Of a DNA stretch of 64,000 nt, positions 47,801 to 56,687 are shown piece after piece; the first letter of the stretch is position 1, and every line of letters starts with the position of its first letter. The stretch is from contig JBBFKY010000001.1 in the NCBI GenBank assembly GCA_037481875.1, forward strand, positions 600,510-664,509. Direction: 5' to 3'. The notes beneath the pieces were generated by a model. It did not search any database. It was given only the letters and a program-made list of their open reading frames with translations, and was not told the DNA's origin. The position numbers and the translations under genes are program-made. The DNA is from Desulfosoma sp. (GTDB lineage: Bacteria > Desulfobacterota > Syntrophobacteria > Syntrophobacterales > DSM-9756).

Positions 47801-50446
47801 CGCTTGGCACTAGTCTCAATCCCCTCAAATCGGGGCCTGCCTTCGGACAAACCAAAAAGCCTGCCCCGTGGCCAAGGCCACAACGTCTCAATCCCCTCAA
47901 ATCGGGGCCTGCCTTCGGACCTTGAACGTGTGCTAAGAACGAACGCCTACGGCCATGTCTCAATCCCCTCAAATCGGGGCCTGCCTTCGGACCGGATGAA
48001 CAGCGCGTAATATGGGTCAAAGGTTCCCTGTCTCAATCCCCTCAAATCGGGGCCTGCCTTCGGACTCACAAGGAAATTTTCAGGTTAATCGAACAGCCGC
48101 CTGTCTCAATCCCCTCAAATCGGGGCCTGCCTTCGGACAAACCAAAAAGCCTGCCCCGTGGCCAAGGCCACTCAAGTCTCAATCCCCTCAAATCGGGGCC
48201 TGCCTTCGGACCAAGGGAATCGGCCAAGGCCACGGGCGGGCATGGAGGTCTCAATCCCCTCAAATCGGGGCCTGCCTTCGGACCAAAGCCGCCGCCCCAA
48301 GGGAAAGTGGCCAAGGCCAAGTCTCAATCCCCTCAAATCGGGGCCTGCCTTCGGACTCAGGAAGGCCTTGGCGGGGAGCACAGCCCCCGCACGTCTCAAT
48401 CCCCTCAAATCGGGGCCTGCCTTCGGACTCATACGAGCGTCTATGTGCTAGTGCACCAAAACAAGTCTCAATCCCCTCAAATCGGGGCCTGCCTTCGGAC
48501 GCAATTTACCGAAGACCAGAGAACTCTCTCTACCCAGTCTCAATCCCCTCAAATCGGGGCCTGCCTTCGGACCCGTTGTCAACGGGGAACTGGTTTCATG
48601 GCGGAAGTCTCAATCCCCTCAAATCGGGGCCTGCCTTCGGACACTACGCCCCGCGGTTGGAGTGGATCATACGGGAAAAGTCTCAATCCCCTCAAATCGG
48701 GGCCTGCCTTCGGACTCTGGAAGCAAGGGATTACGAAATGGCGGCAATGCATGTCTCAATCCCCTCAAATCGGGGCCTGCCTTCGGACGTTGGCTGAGTG
48801 GATACAAAGAGTGAAACAACAATCGTCTCAATCCCCTCAAATCGGGGCCTGCCTTCGGACACATGAGTGTGGCTAATCTGATATGGTACCCCAACGGTCT
48901 CAATCCCCTCAAATCGGGGCCTGCCTTCGGACTGCAGCCCTCGGGCTTCACGGGCTCGCTGACCTCCTGGTCTCAATCCCCTCAAATCGGGGCCTGCCTT
49001 CGGACTCTTGGACGAGTGCGGATTTTCATCCAGAGTGGAAGTCTCAATCCCCTCAAATCGGGGCCTGCCTTCGGACTCATGGTGTTCCCCTTCCCCTTAC
49101 TGGCCCCCTAGTGTCTCAATCCCCTCAAATCGGGGCCTGCCTTCGGACATTCGCTTTGCGAAACAAAACAGCACCTTGATAAGCTGTCTCAATCCCCTCA
49201 AATCGGGGCCTGCCTTCGGACAATGGCCTCGTGAGGGTCACTCTCAGGAACCGCACGGTCTCAATCCCCTCAAATCGGGGCCTGCCTTCGGACTTACTGT
49301 GTGGCGCTATCGGGGCGTGGGGCCGCACTGTCTCAATCCCCTCAAATCGGGGCCTGCCTTCGGACCCAGCAAATGGGTCATATCGATTCGCAAAGAGGCC
49401 CTGTCTCAATCCCCTCAAATCGGGGCCTGCCTTCGGACTAACGCACTACTCAAGGCCACAGGGGACAAGTCCCTGTCTCAATCCCCTCAAATCGGGGCCT
49501 GCCTTCGGACACACGCGATGCGGCCGCTCTGCTAAGCACCATGCTAGTCTCAATCCCCTCAAATCGGGGCCTGCCTTCGGACTTGAGGCCTTTGGCCTAG
49601 GGTCAGTCTTCGACCGTATGTCTCAATCCCCTCAAATCGGGGCCTGCCTTCGGACACTTCATGGGCCGAGGCCGTTCCCTCCATCGAAGGGGTCTCAATC
49701 CCCTCAAATCGGGGCCTGCCTTCGGACTCATGGGTCCCGCAGCTCTGGTTAGCACCGATAATGGTCTCAATCCCCTCAAATCGGGGCCTGCCTTCGGACC
49801 CACGCTTCAATGGCGCGGGGTATCCCAGCGCGAACTGTCTCAATCCCCTCAAATCGGGGCCTGCCTTCGGACGATCAACAAACCGCTAGTGGGTCCCGCC
49901 AACAAAGCGTCTCAATCCCCTCAAATCGGGGCCTGCCTTCGGACCTGAACGCCAGCCCCGTGGGCAACCCCCACGGGGTTTTGTCTCAATCCCCTCAAAT
50001 CGGGGCCTGCCTTCGGACATTTTAACCCTGCTTCCGGGAAGCCAGTGGGTAGGTCTCAATCCCCTCAAATCGGGGCCTGCCTTCGGACTTGATGTCAATC
50101 AGGAGATCTCTAGGGCAGAGGCTTGGTCTCAATCCCCTCAAATCGGGGCCTGCCTTCGGACGATGAGGTGATCGCCAAGTGGGCCGAGGCTTACCCAGGT
50201 CTCAATCCCCTCAAATCGGGGCCTGCCTTCGGACACACCACCGAAGTCACCGAGTAAGGAGGCCAGACGTCTCAATCCCCTCAAATCGGGGCCTGCCTTC
50301 GGACACACCACCGAAGTCACCGAGTAAGGAGGCCAGACGTCTCAATCCCCTCAAATCGGGGCCTGCCTTCGGACAGAGGTGCCGGTGCACGTTGCAACCG
50401 GTCTCACCGAGTCTCAATCCCCTCAAATCGGGGCCTGCCTTCGGAC
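32822..50446 (-). CRISPR. Very large type III-A CRISPR array, about 17.6 kb
   Basis: The repeat is 36 bases long; on the transcribed minus strand it begins GTCCGAAGGC, contains the CCCCGATTTGAGGGG stem and ends ATTGAGAC, the expected 5' tag of crRNAs. Spacers are mostly 34-39 bases; the mean unit is close to 72, giving about 240-247 repeats (not counted one by one). The two leftmost repeats (32822, 32897) are degenerate (CCAGCT in place of CCTGCC; GTCTT in the second), so the left is the old end and the leader is on the right beside cas2. One internal repeat at 33973 has CCTACC. Identical spacers recur at several places. Confidence 0.98.
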
Positions 50447-50817
50447 TCTTAGCTTGTCTGGGCGCTTACTGTCAAGCTTTCCAAGCCTGTTTCGGAGCAT
50501 CCCGCGCCAAGGTTCCCCAGCTTAACGCAAAAACGAGCCTTCACTTTCGTTTAAAACCTCGTAAGCGTTTGACTCTACACTGTTATACTTTTGCGGAGCA
50601 CCTCCCAGGCACCCCTCTCGAAAATTCAATACCTTAGTCACCAATGCCCAATATGCCCTAACATCCTCCGCATCTCTTGCAAAAATCTCAGTTTTTCATG
50701 GAAACTTGATGTGTTAAACCTTTCAACCCCGCTCCGGAATGTGCCCCGTAGATGGTTCGTCAACAACCCAAAATCGAGGAGTACAACAGTAGGCCGATGG
50801 AAGTGCGTCTGCTACGG
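50447..50817 (-). promoter_or_regulatory. CRISPR leader region
   Basis: The 371 bases between the last repeat and the cas2 stop hold no gene and are richer in A and T than the array (runs such as CAAAAATCTCAGTTTTTC and GTTATACTTTTGC). Position next to cas2-cas1, at the end with perfect repeats, marks it as leader with the array promoter reading left. I could not fix a -35/-10 pair with confidence. Confidence 0.7.
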
Positions 50818-51102
50818 TTAGATAATGCCGTGACTTACCCTCTCCGGTGCCATGCCTGTTCCCACATGCTCAAAAGATCCAAGACACCGTTCGCACTGTC
50901 GATAAAACCTCACCGTGTCTGTCGTGTGGTCGATGAGACGACTCAAACGATCCATGAGCGTCAGCAGCTTTTTTTCCGTAAGCGCCGGGCACTCAAAGAC
51001 GGATTTCTGCACCCGGTACCCATAGCCCTTTAACACCTTAACAACCCGATACCTTGTGCGATCATCCGAAACGTCAAAACACACCACGTAGAACATGGAC
51101 AT
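50818..51102 (-). CDS. cas2: CRISPR adaptation protein Cas2
   Basis: A 94-residue Cas2. The N-terminus MSMFYVVCFDVSDDRTRYRVVKVLKGYGYRVQKSVFEC carries the conserved Asp after the first strand (FDVSDD) and the GYGYRVQKSVFE block. With Cas1 it captures and inserts spacers at the leader end. Two ATGs (51102 and 51096) are possible; the first has AGGGAAG upstream. It lies 58 bases after cas1 and is the last gene of the TPR-CAPP-cas1-cas2 run. Confidence 0.95.
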   Translation of the reverse strand: MSMFYVVCFDVSDDRTRYRVVKVLKGYGYRVQKSVFECPALTEKKLLTLMDRLSRLIDHTTDTVRFYRQCERCLGSFEHVGTGMAPERVSHGII

Positions 51103-51160
51103 GGCAGGCTTCCCTGGTTTGAGTCAGAGTCCAAAGCCCCGTCAAAAAAGCTTCTATCCC

Positions 51161-52207
51161 TTAAAATCGGGTCCACGGAAAAGGTTCATAGACCAGCGTT
51201 TCCCCCATAAGAAAACGCAGGAAACGACGTGCTTGATCCCGCACCACACCCCGATACGTGGTCATGGTCCCCTCAAAAGGACACCGTATCGGCGTGTTCA
51301 TCCATCGTTCATAAGCGTCGACAAAAGCACGCGCCATACGAGGCTTCATCTCTACAGGCCGATGATCACGAAGATCCTCTTCATCAACACCATCGGTCGA
51401 AGACACCTCTTTTTGCACAAAATCATCAGGCCCAATGACGCGACGGTTAGTCAGGGCCAAAACCAAACGATCCCCCAAATGCACGCGCCATTCTTCCACA
51501 AGATCACATGCCAAGGACGGTCGCCCATATTCTTCCGTGTGCAGCGTCCCTAAATATGGATCCAGTCCGACTATCTTCACAGCCGTGAGCACCTCGTTGG
51601 TGAGCAGAGTGTACGTAAAAGAGAGTAAGGCGTTGATGGGGTCGAGCGGAGGTCTTTTGGTCCGCCCCGAAAAGGAAAAGCCCGGCACACGGATCAGCTC
51701 CCCAAAAACCCCGAAATACAAATTGGCGCCACGGCCTTCCAGCCCCCGCACCATGTCCATATCCTCCTCCATGGCCGCCATGCGGGCCAAACCTTGAATC
51801 TGCGCGGCCGTATCCCTGAGCCTTTCGGAACCGTATTCTCCCGCCCGTCGCGATAGAAAACGCGCCGCATTTCTCAGCTTAGCCTCCACCAGCAATCTCG
51901 CAATCCGCACCGCCTCCTTCTCATCAGCGAATCTCAAATACTGCGCCTTGCGACGAGCCACATGCTTGTGTTCATCCACCACAAGACGGCCTCGAAAATG
52001 CCCCCACGGGCTTAAAAGAACCGTTTCCACACGACGCCGTACCAGTTCATGAACCACAGCACCACTTAAAGAGGCGCCAACCAATACCAGCTGCTCCAAC
52101 CCTTCCAAGGGAATGCGCCCTATGGCTTCATCTTTGCGCCAGATGATCAGCTCTTCACCCTGTTTGCGCAGGTAAGTGCCGGGTTCCAACACGTAGTAGC
52201 GTTCCAT
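51161..52207 (-). CDS. cas1: CRISPR integrase Cas1
   Basis: A 348-residue Cas1. The catalytic Glu157 is in LEGRGANLYFGVF, His223 in GTLHTEEYGRPSLACDLVEEWR, and the acidic ligand in the same block (Glu238). There is no reverse-transcriptase or other fusion. The ATG at 52207 was chosen because GGAGG lies nine bases upstream and Cas1 homology starts at MERYYVLEPG; the frame extends 15 codons further. It integrates new spacers with Cas2, possibly using DNA made or extended by the neighbouring primase-polymerase. Confidence 0.95.
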   Translation of the reverse strand: MERYYVLEPGTYLRKQGEELIIWRKDEAIGRIPLEGLEQLVLVGASLSGAVVHELVRRRVETVLLSPWGHFRGRLVVDEHKHVARRKAQYLRFADEKEAVRIARLLVEAKLRNAARFLSRRAGEYGSERLRDTAAQIQGLARMAAMEEDMDMVRGLEGRGANLYFGVFGELIRVPGFSFSGRTKRPPLDPINALLSFTYTLLTNEVLTAVKIVGLDPYLGTLHTEEYGRPSLACDLVEEWRVHLGDRLVLALTNRRVIGPDDFVQKEVSSTDGVDEEDLRDHRPVEMKPRMARAFVDAYERWMNTPIRCPFEGTMTTYRGVVRDQARRFLRFLMGETLVYEPFPWTRF

Positions 52208-52289
52208 GAGGAATGTCCTCCAGTGTTCATCCGACTGTCGAGGAAAACACAACAGTCCACCCCTACAGGAACCTCTCCCCTTAGCATGG

Positions 52290-53930
52290 TTAGTCCAGAA
52301 AACGTTCCACCAGACGCACAGCTTCCTTAAGCGCGTTCAAAGCATCCCGAAGATTTTCTACCCTCTCCGCCTTCATCGCCCCTTCCGGCTCCTGCCATTC
52401 AGGCCAGTGCAGCAGGGGATGCGCATAGCGGACATTAGGCCCGAAGTCACAGAAGGAGACCTCCATACCCAAAAGACGGTGAATCTTTTTACATCCGAGC
52501 GGCGTCCCTCGAAGCCGTGAAAGCTGGTAGTCTACATAGTGGGGATTGTATTCCGGAACATATTGAAACACATGGTGCAAAAGCACCTTGGCTCTTGGAA
52601 GAAACCCCAAAGTCCCCAACAGAATCTTTTCGGCTCGAACAGATAAGCTTCGTTGCTGCCTACATTCCACAAGAATCTGTCCCAAGGCCGCACATCGGTC
52701 CTCCAGAACAGCCAACTCCGGATAATCCGCCGCCCATTTTTCCCTCTTGGGATGCACGAGCACGGCAGCTCCTTCTGTCTCTGATTTCAGCTCCTGAAAC
52801 ACCTTGGCCGGAATGCGCCGTACCTTTTCTAAAACAGCCAATTGACCGTCCAGGGAACGATCCCGCGTGTTAAGAAAATAGGAAGGACGACCTGTAAGCC
52901 GATGAATGCCAAGGGGTAGTTTCACCAGATTCCCCAGCCCCTTGCCTTCCAATCGATCTTGCTTGGGAAAGACTTCCAGTTGAAAACAGGAAACGTCCGG
53001 CTGAAGACGCGCGGCCAATCGTTGCAGGACTGCACGCACCAGAGCTGCCGGCAGCGGCTCCTCAAGGAAAAACCAAAAATGAAACCCTTTGCCGCCACTA
53101 AATTCCACTAGACACGGCAAATGCCAACTTTTGGCCGTTTCCATCAGACGTGTCAAAAGGTAGCGCTGCTCACGACGTACAAGATCCCGTTTTTGAGCCA
53201 TGCCCTCCCGGTTCCGAAGTTCAAGACGCAGGTCCGCGTCCAGGACACCCAGTCGAACCCGACTGTCTTGTTGCAGCAAGTATATCCCATAAGTCTTTCG
53301 CCCCTGAAGATGATCCATGACATCGGCCATTTCCAAAGCACGACGAACCGGCACATAGCCCTGGGTTCCCTGGTTGCGATCCACCCATTGACGTGCAAAA
53401 CAGTCCTCCCGCCCCTGAAACAAGGACATGTATCGTTGGACGGCGGCTTCTCGTTGTCTCAGCTCCCAAAAAGGCCCTTCGATTTGAGAAAAATCCTCGT
53501 TGGTAGCTTCCCCTTTTTCTTCGGCCTCTTCCATCCATGGCGGGGCATCCGACAAAACGTTCCGGGAAGAAGCATCCTCGGAAGAAGGCGGGTCCATCTG
53601 GGATGCGAAGGCTTGCGTTGCATTCCGGCCCAAAACTTCAAGCAAGGCCACGCGTTCCCGCCAAGCTTCCATAAAATCCGGACAGTGTGTCGTAAGCCAT
53701 TCCAATATGGCCAAGGCGGTGACGATATCCCCGGCAGCTTGGGCCAATCGCGCACATCGCAAAGCGTCCTGAGGCGGTAAAGCCCGCCAGAATTCGGGAC
53801 GACGAATGATCCTCAGGATAGATTCCTGGTCTTTGTTTTCAGCGATGCCCTTTTCCAGGTTTCGAAGGACCAAGGCGTAGTCCACCTTGCTCTCGGATGC
53901 CTCTTTTACGAAAGGTTTTCCCATGTCCAT
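52290..53930 (-). CDS. CRISPR-associated primase-polymerase (AEP superfamily)
   Basis: A 546-residue protein. Residues 1-150 are helical, partly TPR-like (ALAILEWLTTHCPDF). The catalytic core shows the three AEP motifs: GVLDADLRLE (Asp231, Asp233), SGGKGFHFWF (Ser278-His284), and NLVKLPLGIHRLTG (334-347). CAPPs are known beside cas1-cas2 in type III loci; they prime and extend DNA and interact with Cas1, suggesting a role in making or repairing spacer DNA. The ATG at 53930 follows GAGGGG. It lies between the TPR gene and cas1 in one direction. Confidence 0.88.
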   Translation of the reverse strand: MDMGKPFVKEASESKVDYALVLRNLEKGIAENKDQESILRIIRRPEFWRALPPQDALRCARLAQAAGDIVTALAILEWLTTHCPDFMEAWRERVALLEVLGRNATQAFASQMDPPSSEDASSRNVLSDAPPWMEEAEEKGEATNEDFSQIEGPFWELRQREAAVQRYMSLFQGREDCFARQWVDRNQGTQGYVPVRRALEMADVMDHLQGRKTYGIYLLQQDSRVRLGVLDADLRLELRNREGMAQKRDLVRREQRYLLTRLMETAKSWHLPCLVEFSGGKGFHFWFFLEEPLPAALVRAVLQRLAARLQPDVSCFQLEVFPKQDRLEGKGLGNLVKLPLGIHRLTGRPSYFLNTRDRSLDGQLAVLEKVRRIPAKVFQELKSETEGAAVLVHPKREKWAADYPELAVLEDRCAALGQILVECRQQRSLSVRAEKILLGTLGFLPRAKVLLHHVFQYVPEYNPHYVDYQLSRLRGTPLGCKKIHRLLGMEVSFCDFGPNVRYAHPLLHWPEWQEPEGAMKAERVENLRDALNALKEAVRLVERFLD

Positions 53931-53976
53931 GGAATTCCCCTCTTCTTCGCAAAGATCAAGCTCGAGTGTCGCCGGC

Positions 53977-55377
53977 CTATTCCCCTTGGGAGGACTCGTT
54001 TTTTGGCTTCATCTCCTGAAGGATTCGTTTCTTGAGCTCTTTAAGGTGCGGGTACACAGGCCGAAAGGCGCTTAGCTCTTCGGCCACTTGCCAAGCTTCT
54101 TCATATCGGCCCAGACGATAAAGAGCCGCCGATTCCCAGAACAGGGCCTCATCATGGGGATTTTGATAGGTAGACCGCGTGAAGGCGCTGGCTTCTCGAG
54201 CCCACTGCAGGCACTTTTCCAGAGCGTTTTGACGAAAACCGATTTTCGCCAAACGTACCAAAGCCTTGTGGCGGCCTCGACGGTCTTTTTCGGCCGCTTT
54301 CTTCAGCAACCCTTTCGCTTGGTCCAGACGCCCTTGGGCGACCAGAACATCCGCTTCCGTCCAAAGCACGTAAGGGCGTTTTCGGTGAGCCGGAATACGG
54401 CTCAAGGTTTTCTCGGCTTCTTCCACTTTGCCTTGAGCCAAAGCTACGCGGGCACGCAGTTCAAAAACGTAATCGTGATTCGCTGGATCCGCCTGGCTGG
54501 AGGCAAAGTCCAAAGCCTTTTCGGCTTCTTTCAAATCCCCCATGGCGTAATGCACCTTGCCCAAGGCAAAGTATTTATGAACCAAAGAAAGGTATTGACT
54601 TGCACTGTCCTCTTGCAGACATCGGGTTAAAAGGTTTAAAGCGCCTTTGGCGTCTCCCAATTCCAGCAGGCATGAGGCCCATTGGTAAAGGGATTTGATC
54701 GCGTTTTTTCTTTCCTGATGACGGCTCTTTCTTTGTTCCTCGTCCAAGGCGTCCCAGTTGCCTACGGCACTGCGAAAGAGAGGCAAAGCTCGGTCCGGCT
54801 TGTTCTGAATCTTCTTGTAAAGCATCCCCTGTCGGTAAAACTGGGTGACGTTGTCCGGACGTAGTTCTCGAGCCTTGGCGAAATGCTTGTGGGCCAGCTC
54901 CAGGCGGGCCTTTCGTTCTTCTGGATGCAGGAGCACTTCCCCGTTTTTCGCCGCATAGAGGCTCTCGTAAGCGATGTAGGCGACGCGGGCGTGAGCCTGA
55001 TAGTCGTCGGGACATTCCTGAACACAACGACGGGCCAAGTCCAAGGCCGCATCGTGCTTTTTCAACTGACACAGAGCAAAAGCCGCTTCTCCCCAAAGCG
55101 CAGGACCAAACCCCGCTTCCACCAGCTCGGGAAAGCACTCTTCGGCCGGATGAATCAAATCCAAAACATCCTGCCATCGAGCTTCCGAGCGCAGGTTTTC
55201 CAATTCGCTCCACAGACGGCCGAAAGCTTTGGAAAGCCGCTCGGAAACCCTCTGCTGAACCGCCAGTTGATCCAAAAAGGACGAATCCTTGTCCACCTCA
55301 GGCTTTTGGGAAGGATTTTCATCAGTTACGGATGCCGATACCGCCGAAGGCCAAGCAATGACAGTTTTTTCAGTCAT
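53977..55377 (-). CDS. TPR-repeat protein of the adaptation operon
   Basis: A 466-residue soluble protein. After a disordered start, from about residue 85 it is built of helical pairs with TPR signatures (EAAFALCQLKKHDAALDLARRCVQECPDDYQA; LGKVHYAMGDLKEAEKALDFASSQADPANHDY; LYRLGRYEEAWQVAEELSAFRP). No enzyme motif was found. The ATG at 55377 follows AGGGAG by eight bases. It is 46 bases upstream of the primase-polymerase gene and first in the TPR-CAPP-cas1-cas2 run. It could scaffold the Cas1-Cas2-CAPP complex; this is inference. Confidence 0.8.
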   Translation of the reverse strand: MTEKTVIAWPSAVSASVTDENPSQKPEVDKDSSFLDQLAVQQRVSERLSKAFGRLWSELENLRSEARWQDVLDLIHPAEECFPELVEAGFGPALWGEAAFALCQLKKHDAALDLARRCVQECPDDYQAHARVAYIAYESLYAAKNGEVLLHPEERKARLELAHKHFAKARELRPDNVTQFYRQGMLYKKIQNKPDRALPLFRSAVGNWDALDEEQRKSRHQERKNAIKSLYQWASCLLELGDAKGALNLLTRCLQEDSASQYLSLVHKYFALGKVHYAMGDLKEAEKALDFASSQADPANHDYVFELRARVALAQGKVEEAEKTLSRIPAHRKRPYVLWTEADVLVAQGRLDQAKGLLKKAAEKDRRGRHKALVRLAKIGFRQNALEKCLQWAREASAFTRSTYQNPHDEALFWESAALYRLGRYEEAWQVAEELSAFRPVYPHLKELKKRILQEMKPKNESSQGE

Positions 55378-55616
55378 GGTTGTGACTCCCTTGGAAAAGA
55401 CGTCGAAAATTTTTTCCACAGCGTTTGCTAGTTAAGTTCCACGGCCTCAAGATCGATCTTTACAAAGGAAGCTATGGCATGAACCGCGAAAGGCTCTTGA
55501 CACATGGTCACGAAAGCGGCCGCATCAAAACCCCGGGTGTCAAAAAAAGAGACCCTCCAATTCGGTCACCCCATGAAAAAATCCCATAAAGCCAAACTTG
55601 ACATTTTTTGCGGGTT

Positions 55617-55634
55617 TGTGAGAACGTTTTCACA
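55617..55634. promoter_or_regulatory. 18-bp palindromic operator candidate in the divergent cas promoter region
   Basis: TGTGAGAAC and GTTTTCACA form an inverted repeat with a single mismatch. The site lies between the divergent TPR-CAPP-cas1-cas2 and cas6-cas10-csm runs, 61 bases before the cas6 start. A TTGACA hexamer at 55598-55603 stands 17 bases before position 55621, so the palindrome covers the expected -10 region. The arms TGTGA/TCACA resemble CRP/FNR-family sites but with an eight-base centre. Confidence 0.5.
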
Positions 55635-55694
55635 ATTCCTTTTTTGCAAAACGCTTCTCGAAGGCCGTTAGGTGGAAATGAGGGAGAAAGCACC

Positions 55695-56684
55695 ATGACG
55701 GCGAGACAATCCTTACGATTTTTACGGCTTCGAATGGAAATCAGAGCCCGCAAAAGGCTGGAACTTCCAAGCTACAAAGGCAGCACGCTTCGAGGCGCTC
55801 TGGGGATGGCGCTCAAGCACAGCTGCTGTGCTGCGCGACGACGTCCCTGTGAAACATGTTCTTTGCGGTTTTCTTGCCTCTACGTCTACCTTTTCGAAAC
55901 CCCGATTGGAGGAGAAAACCCGGCAGACCTTCGGTATCGGAATGCGCCACACCCCTTTGTGCTGCAACTGGCCAAGGACGGCCCCGTGACCCTGGAGCCT
56001 GGTGAGCCATGGTCCTTTGATATGACCATCATCGGGCGTGCCATGCAGTGGACCCCTTATCTGGTTCTGGCGACGCAGCGCATGGGTGAGATCGGTGTGG
56101 GCAAGGGGCGGGGCACTTACGACTTGGAACGCGTGGTGTCCTTAGACGAAGCGGGAGAACCATGGGAAGAACTTTATCAGGACGGGCTGTTGCGGCTTCC
56201 CGAAAGGAGTCTCTCTTTGATAACGGACCCGATAGAAGTTCAGCCGTCCAGGAGGGAGTCACAAAGAGTGGATTGTTGGACCTTGGAATTTGTGACGCCG
56301 ATCCGGTTGGTTTCTCAGGGGGAACCGGTTCGACTTCCACACTTTCCTTTGTTCATGGCCACATTGCTTCGGCGTTTAGAGAATCTGTGTCGTTTTCATG
56401 GAGAAAACGGTTGTGAACCCAAGGTTCCGTATCGCGAGTTAATGGATCGGGCACAGTCCGTGCGCATGGTGGCAAATCGTACGCGATGGTTTGATTGGGA
56501 AAGGTACTCGCACCGTCAAGGGAGAAAGATGCATTTAGGAGGGCTTGTGGGGGACGTGGTTTACGAAGGGGACATAACCCCCTTTCGGCCTTATCTCCTC
56601 GCAGGCCGATGGGTGAACGTGGGAAAAGGAACCAGTTTCGGCCTCGGCCGCTACGAGGTGAGAACCAGCAGGGAGGGGGACTGA
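55695..56684 (+). CDS. cas6: Cas6-type crRNA-processing endoribonuclease
   Basis: A 329-residue RAMP-fold protein of the Cas6 type with two ferredoxin-like halves. The N-terminal half has SYKGSTLRGALGMALKHSCC and a Cys cluster (CAARRRPCETCSLRFSC) that may bind zinc. The C-terminal half has HLGGLVGDVVYEGDITPFRPYL and ends with the glycine-rich GKGTSFGLGRYEV, diagnostic of Cas6. It cuts the pre-crRNA within the repeat, leaving the 8-base 5' tag. The ATG at 55695 follows GAGGGAG. It is the first gene of the effector operon, three bases before cas10. Confidence 0.9.
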   Translation: MTARQSLRFLRLRMEIRARKRLELPSYKGSTLRGALGMALKHSCCAARRRPCETCSLRFSCLYVYLFETPIGGENPADLRYRNAPHPFVLQLAKDGPVTLEPGEPWSFDMTIIGRAMQWTPYLVLATQRMGEIGVGKGRGTYDLERVVSLDEAGEPWEELYQDGLLRLPERSLSLITDPIEVQPSRRESQRVDCWTLEFVTPIRLVSQGEPVRLPHFPLFMATLLRRLENLCRFHGENGCEPKVPYRELMDRAQSVRMVANRTRWFDWERYSHRQGRKMHLGGLVGDVVYEGDITPFRPYLLAGRWVNVGKGTSFGLGRYEVRTSREGD

Positions 56685-56687
56685 TTC

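Noticed and set aside
51140-51175. Partial likeness to the CRISPR repeat at the 3' end of cas1
   Set aside because: Only a few bases around CCCTTAAAATCGGG agree; flanks do not match and it overlaps the cas1 coding end.
51161-52207. Reverse transcriptase-Cas1 fusion
   Set aside because: Cas1 is of normal single-domain length and no YxDD motif was seen in it or next to it; the neighbour is an AEP primase-polymerase.
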